Shown here in pieces: positions 16,957 through 26,026 of a DNA stretch of 64,000 nt (its first letter is position 1; every line of letters begins with the position of its first letter). The stretch is from Sphingomonas sp. UNC305MFCol5.2 (GTDB taxonomy: Bacteria > Pseudomonadota > Alphaproteobacteria > Sphingomonadales > Sphingomonadaceae): NCBI RefSeq assembly GCF_000712135.1, contig NZ_JOOE01000003.1, positions 620,001 through 684,000 on the forward strand, given 5' to 3'. The translations under genes and the position numbers were made by a program. The notes beneath the pieces were generated by a model. That model saw nothing but the letters and a program-made list of their open reading frames with translations. It was not told the origin of the DNA and did not search any database.

Positions 16957-18522
16957 ATGCGAGGAAGCAGCACGGTATGGCGGGCGCTGGCGGCGGCACG
17001 GGCGCGCAACCTTGCCGACGCAGGCGAGGCGGCGCCGGTTGCGGGGGCTCCCGGGGCGACCCGGCGCGCATTGCTCAAGGGGATCGCGGCGGCAGGCATG
17101 GCCTCCGCGCTGCCACGCCCTGCCCGCGCCTTTGCCGGCGGGCGCGTTGCGATCATCGGCGGCGGGATCGCCGGGCTGAGCGCGCTCCATCACCTGCGCG
17201 AAGCCGGCATCGACGCGCATGTCTATGAGGGGCGCACGCGCACCGGCGGACGGATGTTCACGCATCGGCCCGCGGGCGGCACGGCGTTCGAAGTGGGCGG
17301 ACAGCTCGTCAACACCGATCATGACGACATGCAGGCGCTGTGCCGTCATTTCAAAGTGCCGCTGGTCGATCGGAAGGCCGAGCCGCACGACACGCTGATC
17401 CTCGGCGACGGCCGGCTGCTGGGCGATGCCGAACTCGCCGAGGGACTGCGCGGAATCGCGGCACAGATCGACCGGGATTCGACTCGGCTGGACAAGGATT
17501 TCGAGCGCGTCGCGGCCGAGCTCGACCGGATGTCGATCGCGGGATATCTCGACAAGCACCGCGCCTTGATGGGGCCGTCATGGGTGCGCCGGCTGATGGA
17601 GGCGACGAGCCGCACCGAATATGGCGTCGAACCCGCGCACGCATCGGCAGTCGAACTCGTGTTCAATCTGCCGACGGTCGACGGCCAGCGCGTCGAAGTG
17701 CTGGGCGAATCCGACGAGCGCTATGTGATCCAGGGCGGCAGCAGCACGCTGATCGAGGCGATGACGGCGCAGTATGCGGATCGCATCACCACCGGCAAAC
17801 GGCTGGCGCGCATCGCGCAGTCGCGCGGCGGCGTGCGCCTCGACTTCCTCGACGGAACCCGGGCCGAGGCGGAGACGGTGATCGTCGCGGTGCCGGCACC
17901 CTTGCTGCGCCAGATCGATTGGCGCGTGCCGCTGCCCGCGATCTGGCGTGCATTCATCGCCGAGATGGAGCTGGGCCATAATGAGAAGGTCCAGGCGGGC
18001 TCGAACGGCACGCCGTGGCGCGCGCCCATGGGGGTGGGCGGCGAGCTGTGGCAGACCGAAGCCGATGCCGGCTGGGCGCTCGGCTGGGACGGCAGCGTCC
18101 ACCGCGCTGACGGGGTCGCGCCGGTCTGGACGTGGTTCCTCGGCGGCGACGAAGTGCGGCGCGCCGAAGCCGAGGCGCCTTCCGCGCTGGCCGCACGCTT
18201 CGCCGGCGGTGCCGCGCCCGCGATACCCGGGCTGGCGGAGGCCTTCACCGGCCCCTTCGCGCGCACCAACTGGCATGCCCAGGCGATGACGCTCGGCGCC
18301 TATGTCAATTTCCGCCCCGGCCAGATCACCCGCTTCGCCCGCTTGCTCTGCGTCGAATCGGACGATCCCGCCGAACGTCACGTGCCCGGCGCCGGGCAGG
18401 TCTGGTTCGCCGGCGAACACCTCTCCGAAGCTTATCCGGGCTATATGAACGGCGGCGCGCAGACCGGCCGCGTGGCGGCGCAGGCGATCGGCGGATGGCG
18501 GGGGCTGACGAAAGCGGCCTGA
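16957..18522 (+). CDS. Exported flavin-containing amine oxidase
   Basis: A 521-residue FAD protein of the monoamine oxidase family. ATG 16957 has a very strong GGGAGGGGG just upstream. A twin-arginine motif RRALLKG (residues 36-42) and hydrophobic run ending at PARAFA suggest Tat export of the folded flavoprotein. FAD binding is shown by [17 protein letters not shown] (64-80) and a C-terminal [26 protein letters not shown]. The substrate-binding middle part has [28 protein letters not shown]. The substrate (a mono- or polyamine, or an L-amino acid) is not identifiable. It is divergent from hisC. Confidence 0.85.
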   Translation: MRGSSTVWRALAAARARNLADAGEAAPVAGAPGATRRALLKGIAAAGMASALPRPARAFAGGRVAIIGGGIAGLSALHHLREAGIDAHVYEGRTRTGGRMFTHRPAGGTAFEVGGQLVNTDHDDMQALCRHFKVPLVDRKAEPHDTLILGDGRLLGDAELAEGLRGIAAQIDRDSTRLDKDFERVAAELDRMSIAGYLDKHRALMGPSWVRRLMEATSRTEYGVEPAHASAVELVFNLPTVDGQRVEVLGESDERYVIQGGSSTLIEAMTAQYADRITTGKRLARIAQSRGGVRLDFLDGTRAEAETVIVAVPAPLLRQIDWRVPLPAIWRAFIAEMELGHNEKVQAGSNGTPWRAPMGVGGELWQTEADAGWALGWDGSVHRADGVAPVWTWFLGGDEVRRAEAEAPSALAARFAGGAAPAIPGLAEAFTGPFARTNWHAQAMTLGAYVNFRPGQITRFARLLCVESDDPAERHVPGAGQVWFAGEHLSEAYPGYMNGGAQTGRVAAQAIGGWRGLTKAA

Positions 18523-18945
18523 TCAACCCGCCGACATTGCAGGACGTTCGGCGGCGACCTGGATCAGGCCAATTTATCGAGGCTTCGTGTACATCGGCTT
18601 GCTGCCAGCCCTCGAATGAGGCTGGTAAAATAGGATTTGTTCTGCTTTCGTTCGAAGCATGCGCGACCAACCCGGTTCCCACACGACGAATCCATCCTCC
18701 AATCTGCCAGCGCGCGCGCACGCGAAGCATGTGTAAACTTCGTCAACCGCTTCTTCTCCCAAAGCCGCCCGAAAACCGCACGAATGTGCGCTTTTCGATA
18801 CCAACCAGAAGGTTGGCGATCGGCGCGTCCAACCTTTTGGTTGGTTGTCGGCCTGAGTCGGGCTTCGCGGCGCGCACGCGCCATCCGGCACCCCGCCTCC
18901 GCACGATGCATTGCCACTCCGCCCGACACCCCCTAACCGGTCCCC
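18523..18945 (+). promoter_or_regulatory. Long leader of metX with a stem-loop and two inverted palindromes
   Basis: This 423-base gap holds no convincing gene. A 28-base stem-loop lies at 18768-18795 (CGAAAA and CGCAC pairing with GTGCG and TTTTCG across one C-C mismatch). It is followed by two palindromes, CCAACC-AGAA-GGTTGG (about 18799-18814) and CCAACC-TTTT-GGTTGG (about 18827-18842). Each can fold locally. They can also pair with each other as one 17-base stem with a single mismatch (18798-18814 with 18827-18843). This allows either alternating RNA structures or paired operators for a dimeric repressor. I do not recognise a SAM riboswitch here. A motif AAAATAGGATTTG at 18626-18638 matches the reverse complement of the 3' end of repeat copy B. 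Confidence 0.5.
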
Positions 18946-20067
18946 ATGTCTGACGATCTGCGTTTTGGTCTGAGCCGCACGGCGACGTTGCCGGGGCCGT
19001 TGCGGCTCGACGGGGGCGTGCTGCTGTCGCCGGTCGATGTCGCCTATGAGACCTATGGCACGCTGGCGCCCGACGGCGGCAACGCGATCCTCGTCTGCCA
19101 TGCGCTCACCGGCGACCATCACCTCGCCTCGGACCATCCGGTGACGGGCAAGCCCGGCTGGTGGGCGCGCATGGTGGGCCCGGGCAAGCCGATCGACACC
19201 GACCGCTATTTCGTCATCTGCGCCAACGTGCTCGGCTCCTGTCTCGGCTCGTCGGGGCCCGCGAGCATCAACCCCGCCACCGGCAGGCCCTGGGCGATGG
19301 CATTCCCCGTCATCACCATCCGCGACATGGTCCGCGCGCAGGCGATGCTGCTCGATCATCTCGGCGTGGAACGGCTGTTCGCAGTGGTCGGCGGATCGAT
19401 GGGGGGCATGCAGGCGCTGAGCTGGGCGGCGACCTTCCCCGAACGGGTGGCGTCGGCAGTGGTGATCGCCAGCGCGGCGCGGCATTCGGCGCAGAACATC
19501 GCCTTCCACGAAGTCGGGCGGCAGGCGATCATGGCCGACCATCGCTGGCGCGGCGGCGATTATTATGCCGACAACGATCCCCCGGCCTCGGGCCTCGCCG
19601 TGGCGCGGATGGCGGCGCACATCACCTATCTCTCCGAAGCGGGGCTCACCGCCAAATTCGGCCGCAAGCTGCAGAGCCGGGACGCCAAGACCTTCGGCTT
19701 CGATGCCGATTTCCAGGTCGAGAGCTATCTCCGGCACCAGGGGCTGAGCTTCGTCGACCGGTTCGACGCCAATTCGTACCTCTACATTACGCGAGCATTG
19801 GACTATTTCGACCTCGCCGAGGAGCATGGCGGCACGCTGGCCAATGCCTTCACCGGCGATACGCGCTTCTGCCTCGTCAGCTTCGACACCGACTGGCTCT
19901 ACCCGACCGGCGAATCGCGCACGATCGTCCACGCGCTCAACGCCGCGGGCGCGCCGGTGAGCTTCGTCGAGCTCTCCTCGCCCTTCGGCCACGACGCCTT
20001 CTTGCTGGAAAGTCCGGAGCTCGACCGCGTGATCCTTGGTTTCCTGCGCGCCGGAGAGGGCCGATGA
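18946..20067 (+). CDS. metX: Homoserine O-acetyltransferase MetX
   Basis: Transfers an acyl group to homoserine in the first dedicated step of methionine synthesis. This 373-residue alpha/beta hydrolase-fold protein has the family motifs [18 protein letters not shown] and the [18 protein letters not shown] block. The nucleophile elbow is [10 protein letters not shown] with Ser151. A late [12 protein letters not shown] and FGHDAFLLE supply the Asp and His of the triad. The MetX fold does not by itself decide between acetyl- and succinyl-CoA. It starts an operon with a GNAT gene and metW through four-base overlaps, and has a structured leader. Confidence 0.92.
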   Translation: MSDDLRFGLSRTATLPGPLRLDGGVLLSPVDVAYETYGTLAPDGGNAILVCHALTGDHHLASDHPVTGKPGWWARMVGPGKPIDTDRYFVICANVLGSCLGSSGPASINPATGRPWAMAFPVITIRDMVRAQAMLLDHLGVERLFAVVGGSMGGMQALSWAATFPERVASAVVIASAARHSAQNIAFHEVGRQAIMADHRWRGGDYYADNDPPASGLAVARMAAHITYLSEAGLTAKFGRKLQSRDAKTFGFDADFQVESYLRHQGLSFVDRFDANSYLYITRALDYFDLAEEHGGTLANAFTGDTRFCLVSFDTDWLYPTGESRTIVHALNAAGAPVSFVELSSPFGHDAFLLESPELDRVILGFLRAGEGR

Positions 20068-20483
20068 GCATCCGCATCTCCTTCGATCCCGCCGAACAGC
20101 AGCTCGACGTCATCCACGGCTATCTGACGCGTTCCTATTGGGCTGAGAGCATTCCGCTTGCCGTGGTCGAGAGGTCGGTGGCCAACAGCTTCTGCGTCGG
20201 GGCATTCGACGGAGCCGCGCAGGTGGGATTCGCCCGCCTGATCACCGATCGCGCGACCTTCGCCTATCTCGCCGATGTGTTCGTGCTCGAAGACCATCGG
20301 GGCCAGGGAATCGCCCGGACGATGCTCGAAGCGCTCGACACGCATCCCGAGTTGCAGGGGCTGCGGCGCTGGGCGCTGTTCACGCGCGACATGCAGCCGC
20401 TTTATGCAAAGCTCGGTTGGGAAGCCTATCCGCATCCCGATCGGCTGATGGTGCGCGACATTCCGGATATCTACACACGATGA
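20064..20483 (+). CDS. GNAT family N-acetyltransferase between metX and metW
   Basis: A 139-residue GNAT protein. The acetyl-CoA binding motif A is visible as [20 protein letters not shown], and the N-terminal part [21 protein letters not shown] precedes it. A C-terminal [25 protein letters not shown] matches small GNATs that acetylate low-molecular-weight amines or amino acids. The substrate is unknown. It overlaps metX at its start and metW at its end, so it is co-translated with the methionine genes; this interposition is the notable point. Confidence 0.83.
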   Translation: MSIRISFDPAEQQLDVIHGYLTRSYWAESIPLAVVERSVANSFCVGAFDGAAQVGFARLITDRATFAYLADVFVLEDHRGQGIARTMLEALDTHPELQGLRRWALFTRDMQPLYAKLGWEAYPHPDRLMVRDIPDIYTR

Positions 20484-21073
20484 CCCTGCGCCCCGACCTC
20501 GCGATCATCGCCGCCAACGTCCAGCCGGTGACGCGCGTGCTCGACGTCGGCTGCGGCGACGGCGCGCTGATGGCGGCTTTGCGCGACCAGCGCGGCTGCG
20601 ACGCGCGCGGGCTCGAGCTCGACCCAACCGATGTCGCCGCGGCGATGGCGAAGGGCCTGTCGGTCGTGCAGGGCGATGCCGACAGCGACCTTGCCGATTA
20701 TCCCGACGCGAGCTTCGACTATGCCATTCTCAGCCAGACGCTGCAGACGACGCGGCGGCCCGATCGGGTGCTCGACGAATTGCTGCGGATCGGCCGGCGC
20801 GCGTTCGTCTCCTTCCCCAATTTCGCGCATTGGCGGGTGCGGACGTCCCTGCTGTTCGGCGGACGGATGCCGGTGACGCGGCTGCTGCCGATCGCCTGGT
20901 ACGCCACGCCCAACATCCACCATGTGACGGTCGACGATTTCCGCGCGCTGGTGAAGGCCCGCGGGATCACCGTCGAGGAAAGCTGGTTCCTGTCGGGCGA
21001 TCAGCGCACCGGATCGGGCTTCGCCAACTTCTTCGCCGAACATGCCGTGTTCCTGTTGAGGAAGGACCGGTGA
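20480..21073 (+). CDS. metW: Methionine biosynthesis protein MetW
   Basis: MetW accompanies MetX in many proteobacteria and is needed for full homoserine acyltransferase activity. The 197-residue sequence has a SAM-methyltransferase-like fold: VLDVGCGDGALMAALRDQRGC (motif I), GLELDPTDVAAAMAKGLSVVQGDADSDL, and the family block ILSQTLQTTRRPDRVLDELLRIGRRAFVSFPNFAHW. The ATG 20480 overlaps the GNAT stop. The end overlaps the GTG start of the pirin gene, so the four genes form one unit. Confidence 0.92.
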   Translation: MTLRPDLAIIAANVQPVTRVLDVGCGDGALMAALRDQRGCDARGLELDPTDVAAAMAKGLSVVQGDADSDLADYPDASFDYAILSQTLQTTRRPDRVLDELLRIGRRAFVSFPNFAHWRVRTSLLFGGRMPVTRLLPIAWYATPNIHHVTVDDFRALVKARGITVEESWFLSGDQRTGSGFANFFAEHAVFLLRKDR

Positions 21074-21930
21074 CCGGCCGCGCGGTCCTGTCGGTCCATC
21101 CGGCATATCGCGACGATATCGGCGATCTCGTCACGCGGCGGCCGGTGCCGGGTCCCGGTATCGGGAATGTCGGCGCGTTCCTGTTCCTCAACCACCACGG
21201 GCCGCAGCCCTATCCGCCGAGCAACCGCGGACTGCCCTTCGGCCCGCACCCGCATCGCGGCTTCGAGACCGTGACCTTCATCCTCGAAGGCGAGCTCGCG
21301 CACACCGATTCGGCCGGGCATGAGAGCGTCATCCGCGCCGGCGGGGTCCAGTGGATGACCGCCGGGCGCGGGATCGTCCATGCCGAAGTCTCGCCCGCGG
21401 CGTTCAAGCGCGACGGCGGGCGGCTCGAGATCCTCCAGCTCTGGCTGAACCTCCCGGCCCGGCTCAAGATGACCGCGCCGCTTTATGTCGGAGTGCAGGC
21501 CGACGGCATCCCCGCAGTCGCGGCCGAGGGCGCGACGGTGCGCCTGGTCTCGGGCGCGTGGCGCGGCGAACACGGACCGGTGGAGTCGCTCACCGGCGTG
21601 TTCCTGAGCTGGATCGAGGCCCAGCCGGGCGCATCCATCACCTTCGATGGCCTGAGCGGCCGCGACGTGTTCCTCTACGCGGCTCGCGGCGGGATCGAGG
21701 TTGCGGGGCGACAGGTTCCGCAATTCCACCTCGCCCAATTGAGCGAAGGCGATAGCGTGACGATCGCCGCGCCCGAGCCGGCGCTGTTCCTGTTCGGGCA
21801 TGCCGATCCTATTCCCGAACCGATCGTCGCGCACGGGCCGTTCGTGATGAACAGCATGGAGGAGATCCGCGAGGCGTTCGCCGATTATCAGGCGGGCAGG
21901 TTCGGCGCGGCCGAGATCGTCGAACGCTAG
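21070..21930 (+). CDS. Pirin family protein
   Basis: A 286-residue bicupin protein of the pirin family, starting at GTG 21070 within the metW stop. The metal-binding N-terminal cupin has FGPHPHRGFETVTFILEGELAHTDS, with the histidines HPHRG typical of pirins, and VQWMTAGRGIVHAEVS. Bacterial pirins such as YhhW have quercetinase activity in vitro; the physiological role varies and is not predictable here. The C-terminal cupin lacks an obvious metal site. The gene's last bases overlap the convergent lipoprotein gene. Confidence 0.88.
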   Translation: MTGRAVLSVHPAYRDDIGDLVTRRPVPGPGIGNVGAFLFLNHHGPQPYPPSNRGLPFGPHPHRGFETVTFILEGELAHTDSAGHESVIRAGGVQWMTAGRGIVHAEVSPAAFKRDGGRLEILQLWLNLPARLKMTAPLYVGVQADGIPAVAAEGATVRLVSGAWRGEHGPVESLTGVFLSWIEAQPGASITFDGLSGRDVFLYAARGGIEVAGRQVPQFHLAQLSEGDSVTIAAPEPALFLFGHADPIPEPIVAHGPFVMNSMEEIREAFADYQAGRFGAAEIVER

Positions 21931-22379
21931 ACGTCGCGGCCCCAATTGACCGTGGCGCGCGTTCCCCCGTTCATCGGCTCGACCAGGATCATCAGGCTGC
22001 GCTTGGTCGCCTCGCCGGCCGAATACATCGTCGCGGTCGACAGCCGCTGCCCGAGCCCCGAGGCATTGGCTTGCGCACGCGACCAGCTGAGCACCTTGGC
22101 CGGCGCGGCCTTGACCAGATAGACGATCGTCCCGCTGACGTGCCGCGGCGTTCCGTCCGCGCTCGACACGCAGGTGGTGATCTGAGCGCCTTCAAAGACC
22201 GGCACGAAATCGGGCTTGTTCGAGCAATCGGCAGCTGCCGCGATCGCCGCCGGCGTGCCATTGGCGGCCGCCGCGGCGACGTTCTGCCCGGCGGGATCGC
22301 CGGTCGTCTCGCTGGAGATCCCGCCACCACAGGCCGTGAGCAGCAAGGCGGCGCTCACAATCGAATATCGCATCCTCAT
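21927..22379 (-). CDS. Putative lipoprotein of unknown function
   Basis: A 150-residue protein with a lipoprotein signal: MRMRYSIVSAALLLTAC, where LTAC is a good lipobox and the following GGG gives no inner-membrane retention signal. The mature part has an Ala-rich stretch, then a two-cysteine domain (ADCSNKPDFVPVFEGAQITTCVSS). A conserved-looking C-terminal region VYLVKAAPAKVLSWSRAQANASGLG follows. I do not recognise the family. It sits alone on the minus strand after ssb, separated by 29 bases, so it could be co-transcribed with ssb. Confidence 0.6.
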   Translation of the reverse strand: MRMRYSIVSAALLLTACGGGISSETTGDPAGQNVAAAAANGTPAAIAAAADCSNKPDFVPVFEGAQITTCVSSADGTPRHVSGTIVYLVKAAPAKVLSWSRAQANASGLGQRLSTATMYSAGEATKRSLMILVEPMNGGTRATVNWGRDV

Positions 22380-22408
22380 CCCCCAGGTGCGGCGCAGCCA
22401 GCAAATGC

Positions 22409-22954
22409 TCAGAACGGTACGTCGTCGTCGAGATCGTCGGGGAAACCGCCGCCGAAATTGCCGCCGCCGCTCTTCTGGCCGCCGCCGTTGAAGTTGCCGC
22501 CGCCGCGGCTCGACGATTGGCCCGAGAATTCGTCGCCACCGCCGGCGCCCCAGTCATCGCCGCCGCCACCGCTGCTGCGGCCCGCGCCGCCGCCCTGACC
22601 GGGCGCGCCGTCGAGCATGGTCAGTACCGAATTGAAGCCCTGGAGCACGATTTCGGTCGAATAGCGGTCGGCGCCCGACTGATCCTGCCACTTCCGCGTG
22701 GTCAGGGCGCCTTCGATATAGACCTTGCTGCCCTTGCGCAGATACTTCTCGGCGACGTTGGCGAGGCCTTCGTTGAAGACCTTGACCGTGTGCCACTCGG
22801 TCTTTTCCTTGCGCTCGCCCGAGTTGCGGTCCTTCCAGCTCTCGGACGTGGCGATGCGGAGCTCGACCACCTTGCCGCCGTTCTGGAACGAGCGCGATTC
22901 GGGGTCGCGGCCGAGATTGCCGACGAGAATGACCTTGTTGACGCTGCCGGCCAT
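22409..22954 (-). CDS. ssb: Single-stranded DNA-binding protein
   Basis: SSB protects single-stranded DNA in replication, recombination and repair. The OB-fold region is complete: [19 protein letters not shown], then [32 protein letters not shown] and [25 protein letters not shown] Gly-rich flexible linker with many GGG runs follows. The C-terminal tip is DDDVPF, the peptide that binds partner proteins. The start at 22954 gives the family N-terminus. The 181-residue length is normal. It is divergent from a DUF4169 gene. Confidence 0.95.
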   Translation of the reverse strand: MAGSVNKVILVGNLGRDPESRSFQNGGKVVELRIATSESWKDRNSGERKEKTEWHTVKVFNEGLANVAEKYLRKGSKVYIEGALTTRKWQDQSGADRYSTEIVLQGFNSVLTMLDGAPGQGGGAGRSSGGGGDDWGAGGGDEFSGQSSSRGGGNFNGGGQKSGGGNFGGGFPDDLDDDVPF

Positions 22955-23009
22955 GGAAACTCCGCTGTGATATCGATAATGGCGAGGGTGAACGAACAGG
23001 GTACTATCG

Positions 23010-23183
23010 ATGGCCGAGATCATCAACCTGAACAAGGCCCGCAAGGCGAAGGCACGTGTGGACAAGTCCGCACAGGCGGAAGCCAACCGCACGCGTTTCG
23101 GGCGGACCAGGGCACAGAAGCAGGCGGATGCGGCCGAGACCGCGAAGTTGACGCGACTGCTCGACGAATCGAAGCGCGACTAG
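23010..23183 (+). CDS. DUF4169 family small protein
   Basis: A 57-residue, very basic, helical protein: [19 protein letters not shown] at the start, then [21 protein letters not shown], ending in LDESKRD. This matches the DUF4169 pattern (IVNLRRARKQ... NRARFGRTKAEK). The function is unknown; the charge pattern suggests nucleic-acid or ribosome contact, which is an inference only. Its stop overlaps the feoB stop by four bases on the opposite strand. It is divergent from ssb, 55 bases away. Confidence 0.8.
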   Translation: MAEIINLNKARKAKARVDKSAQAEANRTRFGRTRAQKQADAAETAKLTRLLDESKRD

Positions 23184-25036
23184 AGGCCCAGCCCCACGGC
23201 ACTCCAATAGGTTATCCCCGCCGCGACATAGGCCAGCACGAACAGATAGCCGACCATGAAGGCGGGCCATTTCCACCCATTGGTCTCACGCCGGGTCACC
23301 GCGATCGTCGAGATGCACTGCGGCGCGAACACGAACCACATCAGGAAGGCGAGCGCTGTCGGCAAGGTCCAGTTCTTGCGGAGATTGGCGCGAATGGCCT
23401 CTTGCCCCGCGTCGCCCTCTGGATCGTCGATCGCATAGACGGTGCCGATCGCGGCGACGGCGACTTCGCGCGCGGCCATCGCCGGGATCAGCGCGAGGGC
23501 GATATCGCGATTGAAACCGATCGGGGCGACGACGGTCTGGAGCCCGTTGCCGATGCGGCCGGCGATCGAATAGTCGACCGGCGAGATATTCGATCCCTCG
23601 GGCGGCTTGGGGAAGCTCAGCAGCGCCCACAAGACGATCGTGGTCAGCAGGATGATCGTGCCGGCGCGCTTGAGGAAGATCTCGGCACGCTGCCACAGCC
23701 CGAGCAGCACGTCGCGCAGCCGCGGCATCTGGTATTTGGGCATCTCCATCATGAAGCCCGACGTTGCCCCCTTCGTCACCGTCCGGCGGAGCAGCAGGGC
23801 CGCGCCGAACGCGCCGGCAATGCCCATCACGTAAAGGCCGAACAGCACGAGGCCCTGCAGTCCGATCCCCGGAAGCACGGCCTTGTCGGGGATCAGCGAG
23901 CCGATGATGATCGTGTAGACGGGCAAGCGCGCCGAACAGGTCATCAGCGGCGCGATCAGGATCGTGGTGAGCCGGTCCTTCTCGTCCGAGATCGTCCGTG
24001 TCGCCATGATGCCGGGCACCGCGCAGGCGAAGCTGGACAGCAAGGGAATGAAGGCGCGGCCGGAAAGGCCGACGCTCGCCATTATCCGATCCATCAGGAA
24101 AGCGGCGCGGACCATGTAGCCCGAGGCTTCGAGCACGAGGATGAAGGCGAACAGGATCAGGATCTGCGGCAGGAACACGACCACCGCACCGACGCCGGCG
24201 ATCACCCCGTCGGTGAGCAGCGAGCGCAGCGGCCCATCGGCCATATGATCCTTGATCGCGCCCTGGAGCCACGAAAAGCCCGCGTCGATGGCGTCGGCCG
24301 GAGGCGTCGCCCAGGCGAACACTGCCTGGAACATCACGAACAGGATGCCGAGTAGGAGCACCGTCCCCGCCACGGGGTGCAGCGCGACGGCGTCGAGCCG
24401 GTGGGTCCAGCGGCGCGCGGCGGTTTCCGAAATGGTGACCGCCGTGGCGATCTGGCGCGCGCGGCGCTGGAGGACGACGATGTCGTGGACGACGCCGGCG
24501 CCGGGGCGCACCGCATGGACGTTGCGGACGACTTCGCCGAGCCGCTCCTTGAGCGCATCGAGCCCGCGCTTGCGCACCGCGACGGTGGGCACCACCGGCA
24601 CGCCGAGCTCACGCTCGAGCGCCTCCGGATCGAGCTTCAATCCATCCCGCTCGGCGAGGTCGACCATGTTGAGCGCGACGACGATCGGCAGGCCGAGCGC
24701 GATCAATTGGAGCGTGAAACGGAGGTGATTGTCGAGGTTGGAGGCGTCGACCACCGTGATGATCGCGTCGGGAAGCCGTTCGCCCGCCTGGCGGCCGACG
24801 AGCACGTCGCGTGTCACCTGCTCGTCGGGCGAGGAGGGATCGAGGCTGTAGGCACCGGGCAGGTCGAGCAGTTCGACCGGACGGCCGTCCGGCAACGCCA
24901 TGCGTCCGGCATGCCGTTCGACGGTCACCCCGGGATAGTTGCCGACTTTCTGCCGCGCGCCGGTCAGCGCGTTGAACAGCGCGCTCTTGCCGGCATTGGG
25001 ATTGCCGACCAGCGCTACCAAAGGGGCCTGGTTCAT
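23180..25036 (-). CDS. feoB: Ferrous iron transporter FeoB
   Basis: FeoB imports Fe2+ across the inner membrane. The N-terminal G domain has G1 GNPNAGKS (11-18), G3 DLPG (58-61) and G4 NMVD (123-126). The membrane part carries the conserved Gate motifs, for example SFACAVPGIMATRTI and TCSARLPVYTIII, and a C-terminal FVFAPQCISTIAVTRRE. At 618 residues it is shorter than E. coli FeoB (773), as in other alphaproteobacteria. FeoC is not seen. feoA lies directly upstream with a four-base overlap. Confidence 0.94.
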   Translation of the reverse strand: MNQAPLVALVGNPNAGKSALFNALTGARQKVGNYPGVTVERHAGRMALPDGRPVELLDLPGAYSLDPSSPDEQVTRDVLVGRQAGERLPDAIITVVDASNLDNHLRFTLQLIALGLPIVVALNMVDLAERDGLKLDPEALERELGVPVVPTVAVRKRGLDALKERLGEVVRNVHAVRPGAGVVHDIVVLQRRARQIATAVTISETAARRWTHRLDAVALHPVAGTVLLLGILFVMFQAVFAWATPPADAIDAGFSWLQGAIKDHMADGPLRSLLTDGVIAGVGAVVVFLPQILILFAFILVLEASGYMVRAAFLMDRIMASVGLSGRAFIPLLSSFACAVPGIMATRTISDEKDRLTTILIAPLMTCSARLPVYTIIIGSLIPDKAVLPGIGLQGLVLFGLYVMGIAGAFGAALLLRRTVTKGATSGFMMEMPKYQMPRLRDVLLGLWQRAEIFLKRAGTIILLTTIVLWALLSFPKPPEGSNISPVDYSIAGRIGNGLQTVVAPIGFNRDIALALIPAMAAREVAVAAIGTVYAIDDPEGDAGQEAIRANLRKNWTLPTALAFLMWFVFAPQCISTIAVTRRETNGWKWPAFMVGYLFVLAYVAAGITYWSAVGLGL

Positions 25037-25326
25037 GGTGCCGGGTTCGGCGAGACGTGGATCGCGGCAGCGACATGGCGGCGCAGCGCCACGGTCATGC
25101 GGCCGATCCGGCAGGCGACGGGCCCGCGCCCGAGAAACGAGCGATGGAGCAATTCGACTTCGACGCCCTCGTCGAGCCCCAGCTCGCGCAGGCGTCGTCC
25201 CTCGGGTTCGGAAAGCAGGTGCCAGTCGACCGCCGCAACCGTTCCGGGTTCGAGGCGAGGCAATTGGGCAAGCCGGACAGGCTGGGGAATCGCAGCGGCG
25301 ACGTTCATGCTGCGAGTCATTATCAA
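25033..25326 (-). CDS. feoA: Ferrous iron transport protein FeoA
   Basis: A 97-residue SH3-like FeoA protein, thought to interact with FeoB and stimulate Fe2+ uptake. The core GRRLRELGLDEGVEVELLHRSFLG and RIGRMTVALRRHVAAAIHV match the family. Several ATG codons compete: 25326, 25320 and 25308. The family would accept MNVAAA at 25308, but AGGTT before 25326 supports the longer form. The 40-base gap from the COQ9 gene contains TTGATAATGAC, a weak half-match to a Fur box; this is only suggestive. Confidence 0.88.
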   Translation of the reverse strand: MIMTRSMNVAAAIPQPVRLAQLPRLEPGTVAAVDWHLLSEPEGRRLRELGLDEGVEVELLHRSFLGRGPVACRIGRMTVALRRHVAAAIHVSPNPAP

Positions 25327-25366
25327 TAACCTGCCGAGTGCGCTAGTGGGGGATGTGCGGGGTAAC

Positions 25367-26026
25367 TCAGACCACCGGGTAGCGCAGCCGCCCGATGAAG
25401 CGCGAAAGGCTGGGGCGGTGCGAGGCGCGGGCGAGGAAGCCGGCCTTGGTCTTCTCGAACCTCATGATGTCCTCGATTCGCCGGCCGAGGAACGCGCGGG
25501 TATCGGCATGGCCCTCGCTGTCGTCCTGGAGGAATATTGCGATCGTCGCGGCATAGATCGAGCCGAGCAAAGCGCGCTTGGTGTAATGGTTGTAATCGGT
25601 CGCGGTATCGCCGGCGAGGCGCCACATGACGTCGGCCGAGCGCCAGCCGAGCTGCGCGGCGCGCGCGACATTCTGCGGCATGGCGAGAATTGCGGCGGCG
25701 CGGCGCAGCGCTTCGCGATTGGCGGCGAGGATCTCGAGCCGCGTCTCGACCAGGGCTGTGATCCGTGTCCGGATCTTCATCGCGGCGAGCGCCTCGGGTG
25801 TGAAGCGCGCCGCCATCGCCCGATCCACGCTCGCGAACCACGCATCGATCATCGCCACTGCTCCGCCCGAGAAAGCGAGCCGCGCAACGTCACGATCGAC
25901 GCCGAGGCTGTCGGCGGCGGCATCGAGCGCGACCGTCTTCCAGCCATCGAACGCAGCGTTGGCGGCAACCGCCGGCGCGAGCGCCTCGCGGAGTTCGTCA
26001 AGCGTGGCATCGGCGAGGTCCATCAT
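25367..26026 (-). CDS. COQ9 family ubiquinone biosynthesis protein
   Basis: A 219-residue helical protein of the TetR-related COQ9 fold. In eukaryotes COQ9 is a lipid-binding partner of COQ7 in ubiquinone synthesis; bacterial members are assumed to act likewise. Visible features are an N-terminal LDELREALAPAVAANAAFDGW, then MKIRTRITALVETRLEIL, and WRLAGDTATDYNHYTKRALLGSIYAATIAIFLQDDSEG, a strong family block. The start overlaps the EamA stop in an ATGA. It is followed by feoA after 40 bases, so it is the second gene of a four-gene cluster. Confidence 0.88.
   Translation of the reverse strand: MMDLADATLDELREALAPAVAANAAFDGWKTVALDAAADSLGVDRDVARLAFSGGAVAMIDAWFASVDRAMAARFTPEALAAMKIRTRITALVETRLEILAANREALRRAAAILAMPQNVARAAQLGWRSADVMWRLAGDTATDYNHYTKRALLGSIYAATIAIFLQDDSEGHADTRAFLGRRIEDIMRFEKTKAGFLARASHRPSLSRFIGRLRYPVV

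Noticed and set aside
18640..18945. A SAM riboswitch upstream of metX.
   Set aside because: Looked for the SAM-II core and other known SAM-binding cores and found none. The hairpins are reported as an unknown leader instead.
25309..25345. A Fur box before feoA.
   Set aside because: Only the half TTGATAATGAC resembles the consensus; the second half is missing. Mentioned in the feoA entry but not called.
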